The notes: a model not told the origin generated them from the letters alone. DNA of 64,000 nt from AG25 sp035517615 (GCA_035517615.1 DATIYM010000035.1:1-64000), one strand, 5' to 3'; shown: positions 22,817 through 31,875, counted from the first letter of the stretch. Made by a program: numbers and translations.

Positions 22817-24409
22817 GTGCCATCATTACGAACGTGCGTGCTTGCATTTGCGCTTGTCGCAGGCGCTGTCATCGCCTGCCGGGCGCAGCAGACGGAAACC
22901 CTGGCCGCGCAGCAAACCGTGGACTCCGCCGCGATGGCGGCACCGGTCGTGACCCAGGGCGCCTGGGCACCCGACGTTCTCGATCAGCTACTCGCGCCGA
23001 TCGCGCTGTACCCGGACCTGCTGCTCGGCCGTGTGCTGATCGCCTCGGTGAATTCCCAGGAAGTACTCGATGCCGGAAACTGGCTGATCCAGAATCCGAA
23101 TCTCTCCGGCGCCGCGCTCGATTCCGCCTCGCAGACTCTGGGGTTCGGAGAAGCCATGCGCGGGCTCCTTCACTTCCCGGACATCGTCGACGCGATGTGC
23201 GCCCAAATCGAGTGGACCAAGCAGCTCGGCGCCGCGTTCACGTCCGATCAGAAAGCCGTGCTCGAGTCGGTCCAACGGCTGCGCGAGAAGGCCATGATGC
23301 ACGGCTCGCTGCAATCGACGCCGCAGCAGACCGTCGGCACGAAAGTCGAGAACGGCGACAGCACGGTCATTACGATCACGTCGGCTGACCCGAACATGAT
23401 CTTCGTCCCGACCTACGATCCGGCTATCGTCTACGGTCCGCCGGTTGTCGTAGTAGCCCCGAAACCCGGGACCGGCACGCCCCCGGCCCCGTCACCCAAG
23501 GCGGCGCCGACGGCCGCAGCAGCAGCCGCTCCAGCAGCGGTCGCGGCGACGCCCGGCATGGCCGCCGCGCCGATTGCCCCGGCCGTGCCCGCGGCTGCCC
23601 CGGCACCGCCTGCGGCCCCCGCCGCGCCGGCGACGGGAACGGCGGCAACGACAACCAACGTCACGAATGTCTACAACGAGGATCACAGTGACGAGGCCGC
23701 GAGCGCCGCGATCACGTTCAGCATGGGCATCATGATGGGCGCGATGATGAGTCCGTGCTGTATGCCGTATTGGGGCGGAGGAGTGTACATGGGCCCCTAC
23801 CCCTTTTATCCGCCGATGTATGCCTACCGGCCGGTGTATGGGCCGGGCTTCCGCCCAGGCGTCGGATATCCCGGCAGGCCCGGCGGTGTTGGCGGGGTGG
23901 GAGGGGTTGGCGGCGTGGGCGGCCCGGGTAAGCCCGGCGGCGTGGGCGGCCCGGGTAAACCCGGCGGTCCGGGTAAACCCGGTGGTCCGGGCAACCGCCC
24001 GGGGTACGGACCGAAGCCGAGTCAGCCTATCGCCGGCAAGCCCGGTGCGGGAGCCGGGGGCTCGCGGCCGTCCACGCAGCCCGCCAAGCCGGGCGCGGGA
24101 GGTGCGCGGCCAGCGACGCAGCCTGCCACACGCCCGAGTACAGGCGCGGGCGGAGCGAAACCTGCCACCGGAGCGGTGGGCGCCGGCGCAGCGAAGCCCT
24201 CCACCGGAGCGGTGGGCCCGGTTGACCGCGGCTACGGAAGTTCGAGTCGCGCACCAAGCGCCGGTACGACGCCGAGTAATGGCGCCTTTTCGGGTGCGAG
24301 CGGCCAGCGCAACGGCTCGTACGATCGCTCTTCCAGCGCACGGGGCAATGCCAGCATGCGGGGAGGCGGAGGTGGCGGGATGCGCGGTGGCGGCGGAAGG
24401 AGGCGCTGA
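22817..24409 (+). CDS. DUF3300 lipoprotein-like envelope protein with glycine-rich C-terminus
   Basis: About 530 residues from a GTG at 22817 (a TTG at 22811 is also possible), starting directly with a signal sequence (LRTCVLAFALVAGAVIAC). The DUF3300 domain (about 45-200) is clear: LDQLLAPIALYPDLLLGRVL, NWLIQNPNLSGAALD, FVPTYDPAIVYGPP. A low-complexity Pro/Ala linker, a small hydrophobic Met/Gly segment (SMGIMMGAMMSP) and a long Gly-Pro-Lys repeat tail (GKPGGVGGPGKPGG) follow. Four genes downstream are closely spaced (DUF2950, DUF4136, barrel), consistent with one envelope operon. Biochemical role unknown. Confidence 0.82.
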   Translation: MPSLRTCVLAFALVAGAVIACRAQQTETLAAQQTVDSAAMAAPVVTQGAWAPDVLDQLLAPIALYPDLLLGRVLIASVNSQEVLDAGNWLIQNPNLSGAALDSASQTLGFGEAMRGLLHFPDIVDAMCAQIEWTKQLGAAFTSDQKAVLESVQRLREKAMMHGSLQSTPQQTVGTKVENGDSTVITITSADPNMIFVPTYDPAIVYGPPVVVVAPKPGTGTPPAPSPKAAPTAAAAAAPAAVAATPGMAAAPIAPAVPAAAPAPPAAPAAPATGTAATTTNVTNVYNEDHSDEAASAAITFSMGIMMGAMMSPCCMPYWGGGVYMGPYPFYPPMYAYRPVYGPGFRPGVGYPGRPGGVGGVGGVGGVGGPGKPGGVGGPGKPGGPGKPGGPGNRPGYGPKPSQPIAGKPGAGAGGSRPSTQPAKPGAGGARPATQPATRPSTGAGGAKPATGAVGAGAAKPSTGAVGPVDRGYGSSSRAPSAGTTPSNGAFSGASGQRNGSYDRSSSARGNASMRGGGGGGMRGGGGRRR

Positions 24410-24412
24410 GCG

Positions 24413-25354
24413 ATGGCCTCGAAGACCATCTCCTGCGCGCTGGCGCTACTCGTAGCGGCGAGCGCGGCGTGCGGCAAGCGTGGGGCCGTAGGCGCGCCGG
24501 AGTCGTTCAAGACGCCGGACGACGCGGCCAATGCGCTGGTGAAGGCACTGGAGCGCAACGACCTCCCCGCCCTCTATCGCCTGCTCGGAACCGGCAGCGA
24601 GGCGATCGTGAATTCCGGTGATACGGTGGCAGACCGGACGGCGCGCGCGGCGTTCGTGCAGCGCTATCATGAACGCCACCAGTTCGTGGCCGGGAGCCCG
24701 GACGATCTCGCGCTCTGGGTCGGCAATGATGGTTGGCCGTTGCCCATTCCGCTCGAGCGGCGCGACGGCGGGTGGCATTGGGACGCTGCCGCGGGAGCGG
24801 ACGAGCTCCTGGCGCGGCGGATCGGCGCGAACGAATTGCAGACCATCGACGTGATGCGCGGGTTCGTGGCGGCTGAGGAAGATTATGCTGAGCAGGCGCA
24901 CGACGGACGCCCCGCCGGCATCTACGCGCAACGCCTCCACAGCGACCCCGGCAAACACAACGGCCTGTACTGGGAGGTCACTGCAGGCGAGCCGCCCAGC
25001 CCCGCGGGCCCGTTCCTCGCGAATGCGACGGCTGAAGGCTACGCGCCAGGACAACCCCCGGGCACGCCATATCATGGGTATGTCTACCGGTTGCTGTTTG
25101 GGCAGGGGCCGCACGCAAATGACGGCGCGCGCGATTATGTAAAGCACGGCGAGCTCATTGGTGGCTTCGCGGCAATCGCCCGTCCCGCCGAGTACGGCAA
25201 GAGCGGCATCATGACATTCATTGTGAATCAGGACGGGACTGTGTGGCAGAGAGATCTTGGCCCCGACACTGAGCACCTGGCCGGAGCGATCCGGCTCTTC
25301 GATCCGGACACTACGTGGGCTCCCATTCCGCCTGAACAGGAGACTGGACGATGA
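24413..25354 (+). CDS. DUF2950 lipoprotein
   Basis: 313 residues with a lipobox (ASAAC, Cys20). Sequence hallmarks of DUF2950: KTPDDAANALVKALERND, LWVGNDGWPLPIPLERRDGG, LPG-type YHGYVYRLLFGQGPHANDGA, and GIMTFIVNQDGTVWQRDLG near the C-terminus. In many Proteobacteria and Acidobacteria this family is encoded next to a DUF3300 gene, as here (3 bases apart). Its stop overlaps the next start by four bases (ATGA). Function unknown; likely periplasmic. Confidence 0.85.
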   Translation: MASKTISCALALLVAASAACGKRGAVGAPESFKTPDDAANALVKALERNDLPALYRLLGTGSEAIVNSGDTVADRTARAAFVQRYHERHQFVAGSPDDLALWVGNDGWPLPIPLERRDGGWHWDAAAGADELLARRIGANELQTIDVMRGFVAAEEDYAEQAHDGRPAGIYAQRLHSDPGKHNGLYWEVTAGEPPSPAGPFLANATAEGYAPGQPPGTPYHGYVYRLLFGQGPHANDGARDYVKHGELIGGFAAIARPAEYGKSGIMTFIVNQDGTVWQRDLGPDTEHLAGAIRLFDPDTTWAPIPPEQETGR

Positions 25355-25905
25355 AGAAGCTCCTTCTCGCAATCGCCGCGGCGCTCGCCCTGGGCTGCGG
25401 TGGTCCCAGCATCACGGTCAATCGTGATTCCGCGGTCCCGATTCCCAAGACACCCACCTGGGCCTGGGGCAAACGCGACACAGTGAGCCAGTACGAGCTC
25501 GACCCGCTGGCCGAGAGCCCGGAGGTTCACACCATGGTCCAGGCCGCGATCGAACACAACCTGGCGAAGCGGGGCTGGACCAAGGTCGATCAACCCGCGA
25601 ACGCGCAGATCATTGTCACCTATCACATCGGCGTGCGGCGGTCGGTCGAGTACCAGACGACCACGACCGGAGTGAGCGGCGGCTGGTACGGCGGCTACGG
25701 CTGGGGCTACTACGGCGCACCCACCTACATGAGCAGTACGACCACGCCGGTGAACTACAACGAAGGGGCGCTCCTCGTGGTGCTGCGCGCCGCTCCCTCC
25801 TACCAGGTCGCGTGGGACGGGCTGTACAAGAAGGAGATCCAGAAGATGCATCCCGCGCAGAAGGACGTGCAGGCAGCGGTCGACTATTTGTTGAACGATT
25901 TGTGA
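25351..25905 (+). CDS. DUF4136 lipoprotein
   Basis: 184 residues with a lipobox (ALGC, Cys17). The DUF4136 pattern is visible: TWAWGKRD near the N-terminus, VQAAIEHNLAKRGWTKVDQP, ADAQIIVTYHI-like NAQIIVTYHIGV, a Gly/Tyr-rich loop (GGWYGGYGWGYYGAP) and NEGALLVVLRAAPSYQVAWD. It overlaps the DUF2950 gene start-to-stop, so translation is coupled. A second DUF4136 lipoprotein is at 29657-30316. Confidence 0.82.
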   Translation: MKKLLLAIAAALALGCGGPSITVNRDSAVPIPKTPTWAWGKRDTVSQYELDPLAESPEVHTMVQAAIEHNLAKRGWTKVDQPANAQIIVTYHIGVRRSVEYQTTTTGVSGGWYGGYGWGYYGAPTYMSSTTTPVNYNEGALLVVLRAAPSYQVAWDGLYKKEIQKMHPAQKDVQAAVDYLLNDL

Positions 25906-25933
25906 GCCTCGAACCCTGGGCGCGGGAGCATCG

Positions 25934-27076
25934 GTAAAGACGCTCGCTCTCGCGCTCGGCGCGTTCGTTTCCATCCCGGCGGCCGCGCAGCGGCCCGCTA
26001 CGCAAATGCCCGTTGATACCAGCCCGCAGCCGGTCGGGAAGATCGATAGCGGCGGCTTTCGCGTCACCCCGATTTTCGCGCCCGCCTATAACCCCGAAAT
26101 GCAGTTCCTCGTGGCCGGGGGGGTGCTGTTGTCCTGGAAGGCCGGTCCGAACCCGCTCGAAATCCAGCGGTCGACGCTGTCCTCGACCATTTCGTTCTCG
26201 AGCACCGGCGCGATCAACGTCGCGAACACGCTGACGTCGTTCTGGTTCGCGAATCGACTGCGCATCACGGCCGACCTGGCGTACAAGGACATGCCGGATA
26301 ACTACTGGGGCGTGGGATACACGGCGGGTCTCGAGCCCACGAGCGGCGATTCGACGACGCAGTATCAACGCGAGTGGTTCAAGTTCAATCCGCGCGCGGT
26401 CTGGGGCGTGTCAGGCCATTTGTACGTCGGCGGCATGCTCGAGTGGAATCACACGATCGCCACCGCGGTCAATGTGCACATGGCGGAGGACTCGGCGTTT
26501 CTGGCGGGTGGCAGCGCCATCAACAATGTCGGGCTGGGCCTCGCGATCCAGTACGACAGCCGTGACATGGCCGTGAACGCCTATAAGGGGTTGTACCTCG
26601 CATTCAATGCCACCGGATACGGCCATTACGTCGGTGGCGACCGGAGCTACCAGATCTATCTCCTCGACTATCGCCAGTACCTCACCCTCGGCCGCCCCGG
26701 CCGAACGCTCGCCTGGACGGTGAAAACGAAAATCGGGGCGCACGATGTGCCCTGGCCCGAGCTGCCGTTGTTCGGCACCTCCGCCGATATCCGGGGCTAC
26801 GTCGAAGGCCGATTCCGCGATCGCAGTGTTCTGTTGGGTGTGGTGGAATACCGGTACATGTTTCTGCGGGGGAACGGCCACCTGTCCCGCCACGGGTTCG
26901 TGGTGTGGACCGGCGGCGGTTCGCTCGGCCCACAGATTCAGCACCTCGAGGGCTTTCTGCCCAACGCCGGGGTGGGATACCGCTTTGAGCTACAACCCCG
27001 CTCCAACATACGGATGGATGCGGGGTTCGGGAAACGTTCCTGGGGCGTGTACTTCAACTTCACCGAGGCATTCTAG
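25934..27076 (+). CDS. Omp85-type outer-membrane beta-barrel (surface-antigen domain)
   Basis: The frame reads a full signal peptide (KTLALALGAFVSIPAAAQ) from a GTA at 25934 that is preceded by GGGAG at normal spacing; the first standard start codon, ATG 26006, is already past the signal peptide. GTA may be an error or mutation of GTG. The rest is a 16-stranded-type barrel with aromatic strand ends and Omp85 C-terminal features (LPLFGTSADIRGYVEGRFRD, VVEYRYMFLRGNG, GVGYRFELQPRSNIRMDAGFG), ending in Phe. No POTRA domains. Probably a patatin-free BamA/TamA-like surface antigen. Confidence 0.75.
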   Translation, partial: VKTLALALGAFVSIPAAAQRPATQMPVDTSPQPVGKIDSGGFRVTPIFAPAYNPEMQFLVAGGVLLSWKAGPNPLEIQRSTLSSTISFSSTGAINVANTLTSFWFANRLRITADLAYKDMPDNYWGVGYTAGLEPTSGDSTTQYQREWFKFNPRAVWGVSGHLYVGGMLEWNHTIATAVNVHMAEDSAFLAGGSAINNVGLGLAIQYDSRDMAVNAYKGLYLAFNATGYGHYVGGDRSYQIYLLDYRQYLTLGRPGRTLAWTVKTKIGAHDVPWPELPLFGTSADIRGYVEGRFRDRSVLLGVVEYRYMFLRGNGHLSRHGFVVWTGGGSLGPQIQHLEGFLPNAGVGYRFELQPRSNIRMDAGFGKRSWGVYFNFTEAF

Positions 27077-27092
27077 CCCACGCTCGCGCGAG

Positions 27093-27770
27093 CTACTTGA
27101 GCCGGATGCTCAGCCCGCCGTTCAGCTCTCCTGAGTCGTACCAGTTGGACGCATATTGGTAGCAATAGCCCCAGGGATCGCACCACAGACCGCCGGATGT
27201 CGTGATGTTCGTGCTCATGACACGCCACCGACCTTCGAGACGGAGCGCGACCAACTTGCTCATCTGGATCTTGGTTCCGAGCCCGAAGTTGAAGTTGAAA
27301 TTCGTGTGCCCCTGTGGCTGGATGCCGCCCTGGATATGATCGGTCATGATGTCGGGATGCGTGACCGCCCAGCCGAACCCGATCTCGACAAATGGCAGGA
27401 CATGCGGATTGTTCGAGCGTTGCAGCGCGAGGAAGTTGATGTCGTAATTGTCGAGGCTGATTTTGCCGATCTTCGTGTCCGGCTGGCCCGCCAGTAACTT
27501 GTTGAGTGTGGCGTTGGACTGGGTGCGCGTATACGCGAACTCGAGCCCGAACGACTGATTGGTCGTGAAGGTCAGGCGGCCGCCGTAAGCGACATCGTTC
27601 GCGAGCTGCACCACCGCTCCGGTCGTGCTATAGAGGTCGGCGGCGATGTAGTAGCCCGCAAACGGGGTCAGCTCGATGGCAACCTGTTGTGCCCGCGCGA
27701 GCGACACGCTCGCGAGCGAGACTCCCACGGCAAGCGCGACAACGGCAAGGCTCTGTTTCGGATAGCTCAT
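27093..27770 (-). CDS. Outer-membrane beta-barrel protein (OmpW/OmpA-like)
   Basis: 225 residues with a signal peptide (AVVALAVGVSLASVSLARA, cleavage before QQVAIE) and a mature part of alternating aromatic strands (ELTPFAGYYIAADLY, FGLEFAYTRTQSN, FVEIGFGWAVTHP, NFNFNFGLGTKIQM, LRLEGRWRVM). An eight-stranded small porin is likely. Two Cys near the C-terminus (WCDPWGYC) may form a loop disulfide. Convergent with the Omp85-type gene, 16 bases between stops. Confidence 0.8.
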   Translation of the reverse strand: MSYPKQSLAVVALAVGVSLASVSLARAQQVAIELTPFAGYYIAADLYSTTGAVVQLANDVAYGGRLTFTTNQSFGLEFAYTRTQSNATLNKLLAGQPDTKIGKISLDNYDINFLALQRSNNPHVLPFVEIGFGWAVTHPDIMTDHIQGGIQPQGHTNFNFNFGLGTKIQMSKLVALRLEGRWRVMSTNITTSGGLWCDPWGYCYQYASNWYDSGELNGGLSIRLK

Positions 27771-27876
27771 TGATTTCCTCCGGCGAAGTGTGCGAGCGTG
27801 TATCCACGTGAATGACTAGAAGCGCGAGGGAAGCCCGGCAACTTGCCCCTTCGTACTACGATGGGGGGCCCGGGCC

Positions 27877-28437
27877 ATGATGCCGGATTCCGCCCAGGCC
27901 GCCGCGTTTCGAGCAAACCTCGAACCCCAGGCCATCGTGCGCAGACAGGACGGCAGCGTCGTCGATGCCAGCCGCGGCTGGCTGGTGCACTTTGGCCTTG
28001 TCCATGAAGACACGGTGGGGCACACGCTCCCGGAGCTCGAGATTTTTGCGGACGCGGCGAGCCAACGCCGGTTCCAGGTCGCACTGGAGCGATCCGACGG
28101 CATGCAGGACGCGGAATTTGCGCTGCGCGATCGTGGCGGCGGCGTGACCCGGGGACGGGTGACGGTCGACCCGCTGCCGTCGCAACCCGAATGCTGCCTT
28201 GTGGTGGTCCGAGACAACGTGCCAGTGAGCGAGATGTCCGCCACCCTGGCGCACGAGCTGAATCAGCCGCTTGCGGCGATCATGGCGAACGCCCTGGCCG
28301 GACTGCGGTTCATGGACCGCGATCCGATCGACACGGCGGAGCTGCGGAGCCTGCTGCAAGACATCGTGGCGGACGACCGGCGCGCCACGGAGATCATCCA
28401 CCGATTACGAGCGTTTCTGCGGCACGGGGTGGAATGA
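27877..28437 (+). CDS. PAS-DHp protein lacking an ATPase domain
   Basis: 186 residues. A PAS-like domain (about 15-105; IVRRQDGSVVDASRGWLVHF, RVTVDPLPSQPECCLVVVRD) is followed by a DHp helix pair with the phosphoacceptor His in SATLAHELNQPLAAIMANAL, then EIIHRLRAFLRHGVE and the stop. HELNQPLAAI is characteristic of FixL/TodS-type kinases, but the HATPase domain is completely missing and no ATPase gene follows. It may act as a phosphotransfer or competitor subunit for the histidine kinase at 31969-33654, or be a truncated kinase. Confidence 0.75.
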   Translation: MMPDSAQAAAFRANLEPQAIVRRQDGSVVDASRGWLVHFGLVHEDTVGHTLPELEIFADAASQRRFQVALERSDGMQDAEFALRDRGGGVTRGRVTVDPLPSQPECCLVVVRDNVPVSEMSATLAHELNQPLAAIMANALAGLRFMDRDPIDTAELRSLLQDIVADDRRATEIIHRLRAFLRHGVE

Positions 28438-28518
28438 GGGTGAGGTAGTACGTTCGGACAATATTCGCGGGCGCGTGCCGCGCCCTATGTTCACCCGACC
28501 ATACTCCAGGAACCCTCC

Positions 28519-29016
28519 ATGACGTTGCGCGCCGCCGCCTTCTCGTTGGTAGTGTCTTCCGCTCTGGTGCTTGTGCCCGCCGTGCTGGGCGCCCAGGCCA
28601 AGAACACTTCGGATACGTCTGTCGAAAACCAGATCGAGCTGCTGCGCACGGACGTGCGGTCCGAGCGCCAGCAAATCGTCTCGAAGCACATGGCCCTGTC
28701 CGACTCCCAGGCTGCCGTATTCTGGCCGCTGTACCGCCAGTACGAGACGGAGAAGGGCAAGCTCATGGACCAGCGCATCGCGCTGATTCGCGACTACGCC
28801 AAAGTGTACGACTCGATGACAGATGACCGCGCGCGGCAGCTGGCCAACCGTGCGTTCGATCTCGAAGCGCAGCAAGTCACGCTCGCCCGCACCTGGTACG
28901 GCAATTTCCTGAAGAAGATGCCGGCCAAAACCGCCACCAAGTTCTTCCAGCTCGATCGCTTCCTCGACCACGTGATCGACGTGAAGATTGGCGGGTCGTT
29001 GCCGGCGGTGTACTAA
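28519..29016 (+). CDS. Secreted helical protein of unknown function
   Basis: 165 residues with a signal peptide (FSLVVSSALVLVPAVLGAQ). The mature chain is helical and charged (QIELLRTDVRSERQQIVSKH, AVFWPLYRQYETEKGKLMDQ, RQLANRAFDLEAQQVTLAR) and ends with TATKFFQLDRFLDHVIDVKI. The layout recalls Spy/CpxP-like periplasmic sensors, without the LTxxQ repeats, so no family is assigned. It has its own start 80 bases after the PAS-DHp gene. Confidence 0.65.
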   Translation: MTLRAAAFSLVVSSALVLVPAVLGAQAKNTSDTSVENQIELLRTDVRSERQQIVSKHMALSDSQAAVFWPLYRQYETEKGKLMDQRIALIRDYAKVYDSMTDDRARQLANRAFDLEAQQVTLARTWYGNFLKKMPAKTATKFFQLDRFLDHVIDVKIGGSLPAVY

Positions 29017-29042
29017 CGGCGAAAGACGTCAAGACAAAGGCG

Positions 29043-29648
29043 TCAAGGAGCGAAAGCAAACCCGACATCGATCCCCAACCAGCTCTGATACGGCGCCTGT
29101 CCCGAGGCGAACGCGTAGTTGTAACGCGCCCGGACGATCGCCGTCGCGTCATCCATGCCACCGCCCAGCGGAATCAGCAATCCCAGCGATGGCGCCAAGC
29201 CGACGTGCCAGTTGTTATCGCTGATCGCCCAGAGCCCGATGTCGAGCTCACGCTCGATGTAATAGGTGCCCACGGACAGGCCGAGCAGCGGGTGGACGCC
29301 ATGCGGGTTTCCGAGCCCCAGGTCGATGCTCGCAAGGATCGGAAACGCGTTGAAGTAGCGGAATTGCTGACCGGTAATGTCCGCTTGATCGAACGTGGAC
29401 GTCTGCGCGGTCTCCTCGTTCAACACGCTCCAGCCGACATCGAGGCCGGCGGCGGCGCGACCCCCGACCCGCTTCCGCCACGACAGGTTGACGCCGCGGA
29501 AACTGAACGGGCTCGCGAAGTCCTTGGTGTTGGCGGTCGGCGCCGACATGGACCAGGTCACGGATTCCCACGTCTGGCCATGACCCACCTGACCGGCCGC
29601 GAGCGCCGGCAGTGCGAGCGTCGCCAGAAGAAATATGGGGATGCGCAT
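29043..29648 (-). CDS. Outer-membrane beta-barrel protein
   Basis: 201 residues from the ATG at 29648, which begins a signal peptide (IPIFLLATLALPALAAG). The mature part has repeated aromatic strands (ATFSFRGVNLSW-like FSFRGVNLSWRKRVGGRAAA, FNAFPILASIDLGLGN, LGLSVGTYYIERELDIGLWA, IVRARYNYAFASG, WLGIDVGFAFAP) and ends in a hydrophobic strand. The longer frame to 29951 is a shadow. It lies 8 bases after the DUF4136 gene, so they form an operon. Confidence 0.75.
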   Translation of the reverse strand: MRIPIFLLATLALPALAAGQVGHGQTWESVTWSMSAPTANTKDFASPFSFRGVNLSWRKRVGGRAAAGLDVGWSVLNEETAQTSTFDQADITGQQFRYFNAFPILASIDLGLGNPHGVHPLLGLSVGTYYIERELDIGLWAISDNNWHVGLAPSLGLLIPLGGGMDDATAIVRARYNYAFASGQAPYQSWLGIDVGFAFAP

Positions 29649-29656
29649 AGTGCCGC

Positions 29657-30316
29657 TCACTGGGCCGAGAGGTAGGGAGACTGCGCGAACGCCTGAGCAA
29701 TCGCCGCGTCGATTCGCTGGGCAATGCTCGCGTCCGAGCCTTCGAGCAGTCCGTTGATCGTGGCCGACCAGATCACCGTCGCCTGCCCGGTCGTTGGCGG
29801 CGGCGGTGGCACATCGGGATCGAGCATGAAGATGAAAATGCTTCCCGACGTGTAGTTCACAGACACCGGTACCCACGGGTAGTAGTAGGTCGAGCTCGGG
29901 CCGTACGGCCAATAACCGCCCCATCCCGGCCACCACCCCCACCACGGCCACCAGGGAACGTAGGCGTACGCGTTGAAGTCGGTGCTCGATCCGGCAACGA
30001 GCACGACCATGTCGGGTTTCGTTCCCACCCCCACGCGCGTGTACCCCACGGCCTGGAGCTGCTGAGCGACGTCCGTCAGGACCTGATGGTCGAAGGTGTG
30101 GTTCAGCGAGGTGTCGTGGCCCGCGGCGACCGAGATGTCCACCACCGAATCGGGCATCGCAAACGTCTTGTTCGCCGCGAAATTCGCCCCATTCATGTGA
30201 AAGGTGAGCACGACATCAGTTTGCGAAGGGTCTTCAACGCCGCCCGGATGACAGCTCAGGAACCCAGCCGCCATGACAGCCACCGCGAGGCGATTCGAAA
30301 CAGAGCGAAGAAACAT
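29657..30316 (-). CDS. DUF4136 lipoprotein with Trp/Tyr-rich loop
   Basis: 219 residues from the ATG at 30316. Signal sequence RLAVAVMAAGFLSC with lipobox Cys (FLSC). The body matches the DUF4136 layout: TDFQV-type HTFDHQVLTDVAQQLQAVGY, TKPDMVVLVAGSS, and ATVIWSATINGLLEGSDAS near the end. A central loop is exceptionally aromatic (YVPWWPWWGWWPGWGGYWPY). First gene of a two-gene operon with a beta-barrel. The second DUF4136 member of the window. Confidence 0.78.
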   Translation of the reverse strand: MFLRSVSNRLAVAVMAAGFLSCHPGGVEDPSQTDVVLTFHMNGANFAANKTFAMPDSVVDISVAAGHDTSLNHTFDHQVLTDVAQQLQAVGYTRVGVGTKPDMVVLVAGSSTDFNAYAYVPWWPWWGWWPGWGGYWPYGPSSTYYYPWVPVSVNYTSGSIFIFMLDPDVPPPPPTTGQATVIWSATINGLLEGSDASIAQRIDAAIAQAFAQSPYLSAQ

Positions 30317-30578
30317 GGTCACGCTCTTGTAACGGGATGAGTGGCGCGCCGCTGCACTCGAAGGTCTCACCATCCAAGTCCAGGTAGTATTGGACCTTTG
30401 GTCAACCAACGAGCGTGGTTGCCAGTCGCATCCGTGCCTTGGGAAACACCTGAACGGGTGCCTCCGGGGTTACATACTTCTTCCCGATGGGTTACTTCTA
30501 TCTTCACATTTCGGGAGTTAACTCCACCTCCCTGTCGTTGCCTGAACCGTCACAACGCTGTCGCAAACAGGAGCGCCC

Positions 30579-31376
30579 ATGCGTGCCGCGATTTCGAGCA
30601 ATGTTCCGTACAGCACGATGTTAGATCACCCATCCGTTGAGTCACGCTCCCCCACTCCCGGTTCCGCCGCAACGTCATTCGGGAAATCCCCTAGCGCTTC
30701 ACCGACGGTCCATATCGTCGACGACGACGCCTCGGTTCGCAAATCGCTGGCGCGACTGCTCAAGTCGGCTGGCTACCGCGTCGAGACCTATGAGGGTGCG
30801 CAGGATTTCCTCGTGCACGATCATGCTCCGGAGGGCAGCCCGCAGTGCCTCGTCCTCGACGTGCGCATGCCGAAGATCAACGGGCTCGATCTTCAGACAC
30901 GGCTATGTGAATCGGGCATGGACCTGCCGGTGATCTTCGCGACCGGACATGGCGACGTCCCGTCGAGCGTGCGGGCGATGAAAGTGGGCGCGGTGGACTT
31001 CCTTACCAAGCCGATCGACGATCGAGCGCTGCTCGGTGCCGTCGAGCGCGGTCTGGCGCTCGATGCGGAGCGGCAGCGCACGACCGCTGTGGTCAACGAG
31101 CTCAAGACCCGCCTCGGACGGCTCACGCCGCGCGAGCGCGAAGTGCTCGCCCTCGTGGTCACCGGCATGCTCAACAAGCAGATCGCGGGACGCCTTGGCA
31201 CCTGCGAGCGCACCATCAAAGTGCACCGGGCGCGCGTGATGAAGAAAATGCAGGCGGGCTCCGTGGCCGAGCTGGTGCGCATGGCGGACCTCGTGAACAT
31301 CGGCTCCGCACCCATCGCGCTGGCCCATTCCCCCGCGGCGGGAAGCTCCCGCGTTGGTGCCCGGGCAGCCAGGTAA
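30579..31376 (+). CDS. FixJ/TodT-type response regulator
   Basis: 265 residues (ATG at 30579; an ATG at 30621 is an alternative). Receiver: VHIVDDDASVRKSLARLL, phosphoacceptor Asp in CLVLDVRMPKINGLD, Thr-Gly in FATGHGDV, Lys in FLTKPIDD. A linker helix leads to a LuxR-type HTH (RLTPREREVLALVVTGMLNK, TCERTIKVHRARVMKKMQ). The Pro/Ser-rich N- and C-terminal tails are extra. With the single-receiver gene and MASE1 kinase downstream it forms a likely phosphorelay. Confidence 0.9.
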   Translation: MRAAISSNVPYSTMLDHPSVESRSPTPGSAATSFGKSPSASPTVHIVDDDASVRKSLARLLKSAGYRVETYEGAQDFLVHDHAPEGSPQCLVLDVRMPKINGLDLQTRLCESGMDLPVIFATGHGDVPSSVRAMKVGAVDFLTKPIDDRALLGAVERGLALDAERQRTTAVVNELKTRLGRLTPREREVLALVVTGMLNKQIAGRLGTCERTIKVHRARVMKKMQAGSVAELVRMADLVNIGSAPIALAHSPAAGSSRVGARAAR

Positions 31377-31479
31377 ACCAAGGTCCCATACCGGGCGCGC
31401 CGTACGCCCTCCATCCTTCGGTATTGGCCCGTGTACGAGGCGCGGCCAGGTTATCACGGGCGCTCTGTCAGGATGGAGT

Positions 31480-31875
31480 ATGGCACCCACGACACTTCCG
31501 TTCGGACCGGTCATCGCTGTCGTCGAGGACGACGCGTCGGTCCTCAAGGGTCTGACCCGGCTGCTGCAGTCTTCCGGATGTGGCGTCGTGCCCTTCGTCT
31601 CGGCCGAGCAGTTCCTCGCGACGCAGCACGAGTGGGCGCTCGACTGCCTGGTGCTCGATGTGCACTTCGACGGCATGAGCGGGCTCGAGCTGGCGACCCA
31701 TCTTGCGGAGACCGATCCCCTTTACCCGATCATCCTCATCACCGCGCTCGATGATCCCGGCATCACGGCCGAGGCCGCGGCGTTGGGGCACGCCTGCCTG
31801 CGCAAGCCGCTGCAGGAAAGCGAATTGCTGGAGGCAATCCATAAGGCCGTGGACCAGAGCCACAAACCGCGCTGA
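31480..31875 (+). CDS. Stand-alone receiver (CheY/FixJ N-domain-like)
   Basis: 131 residues from the ATG at 31480, the first start after an AGGATGGAG site. All receiver residues are visible: IAVVEDDASVLKGLTRLLQS, Asp in CLVLDVHFDGMSGLE, Thr in ILITALDDPG and Lys in CLRKPLQESE. No output domain. Located between the FixJ-type regulator and the kinase, so it may be a phosphate sink or an intermediate. Confidence 0.85.
   Translation: MAPTTLPFGPVIAVVEDDASVLKGLTRLLQSSGCGVVPFVSAEQFLATQHEWALDCLVLDVHFDGMSGLELATHLAETDPLYPIILITALDDPGITAEAAALGHACLRKPLQESELLEAIHKAVDQSHKPR

Noticed and set aside
23880..24000. Tandem DNA repeat in the DUF3300 gene
   Set aside because: The repeats keep the reading frame and encode the Gly-Pro-Lys tail, so they are a protein repeat.
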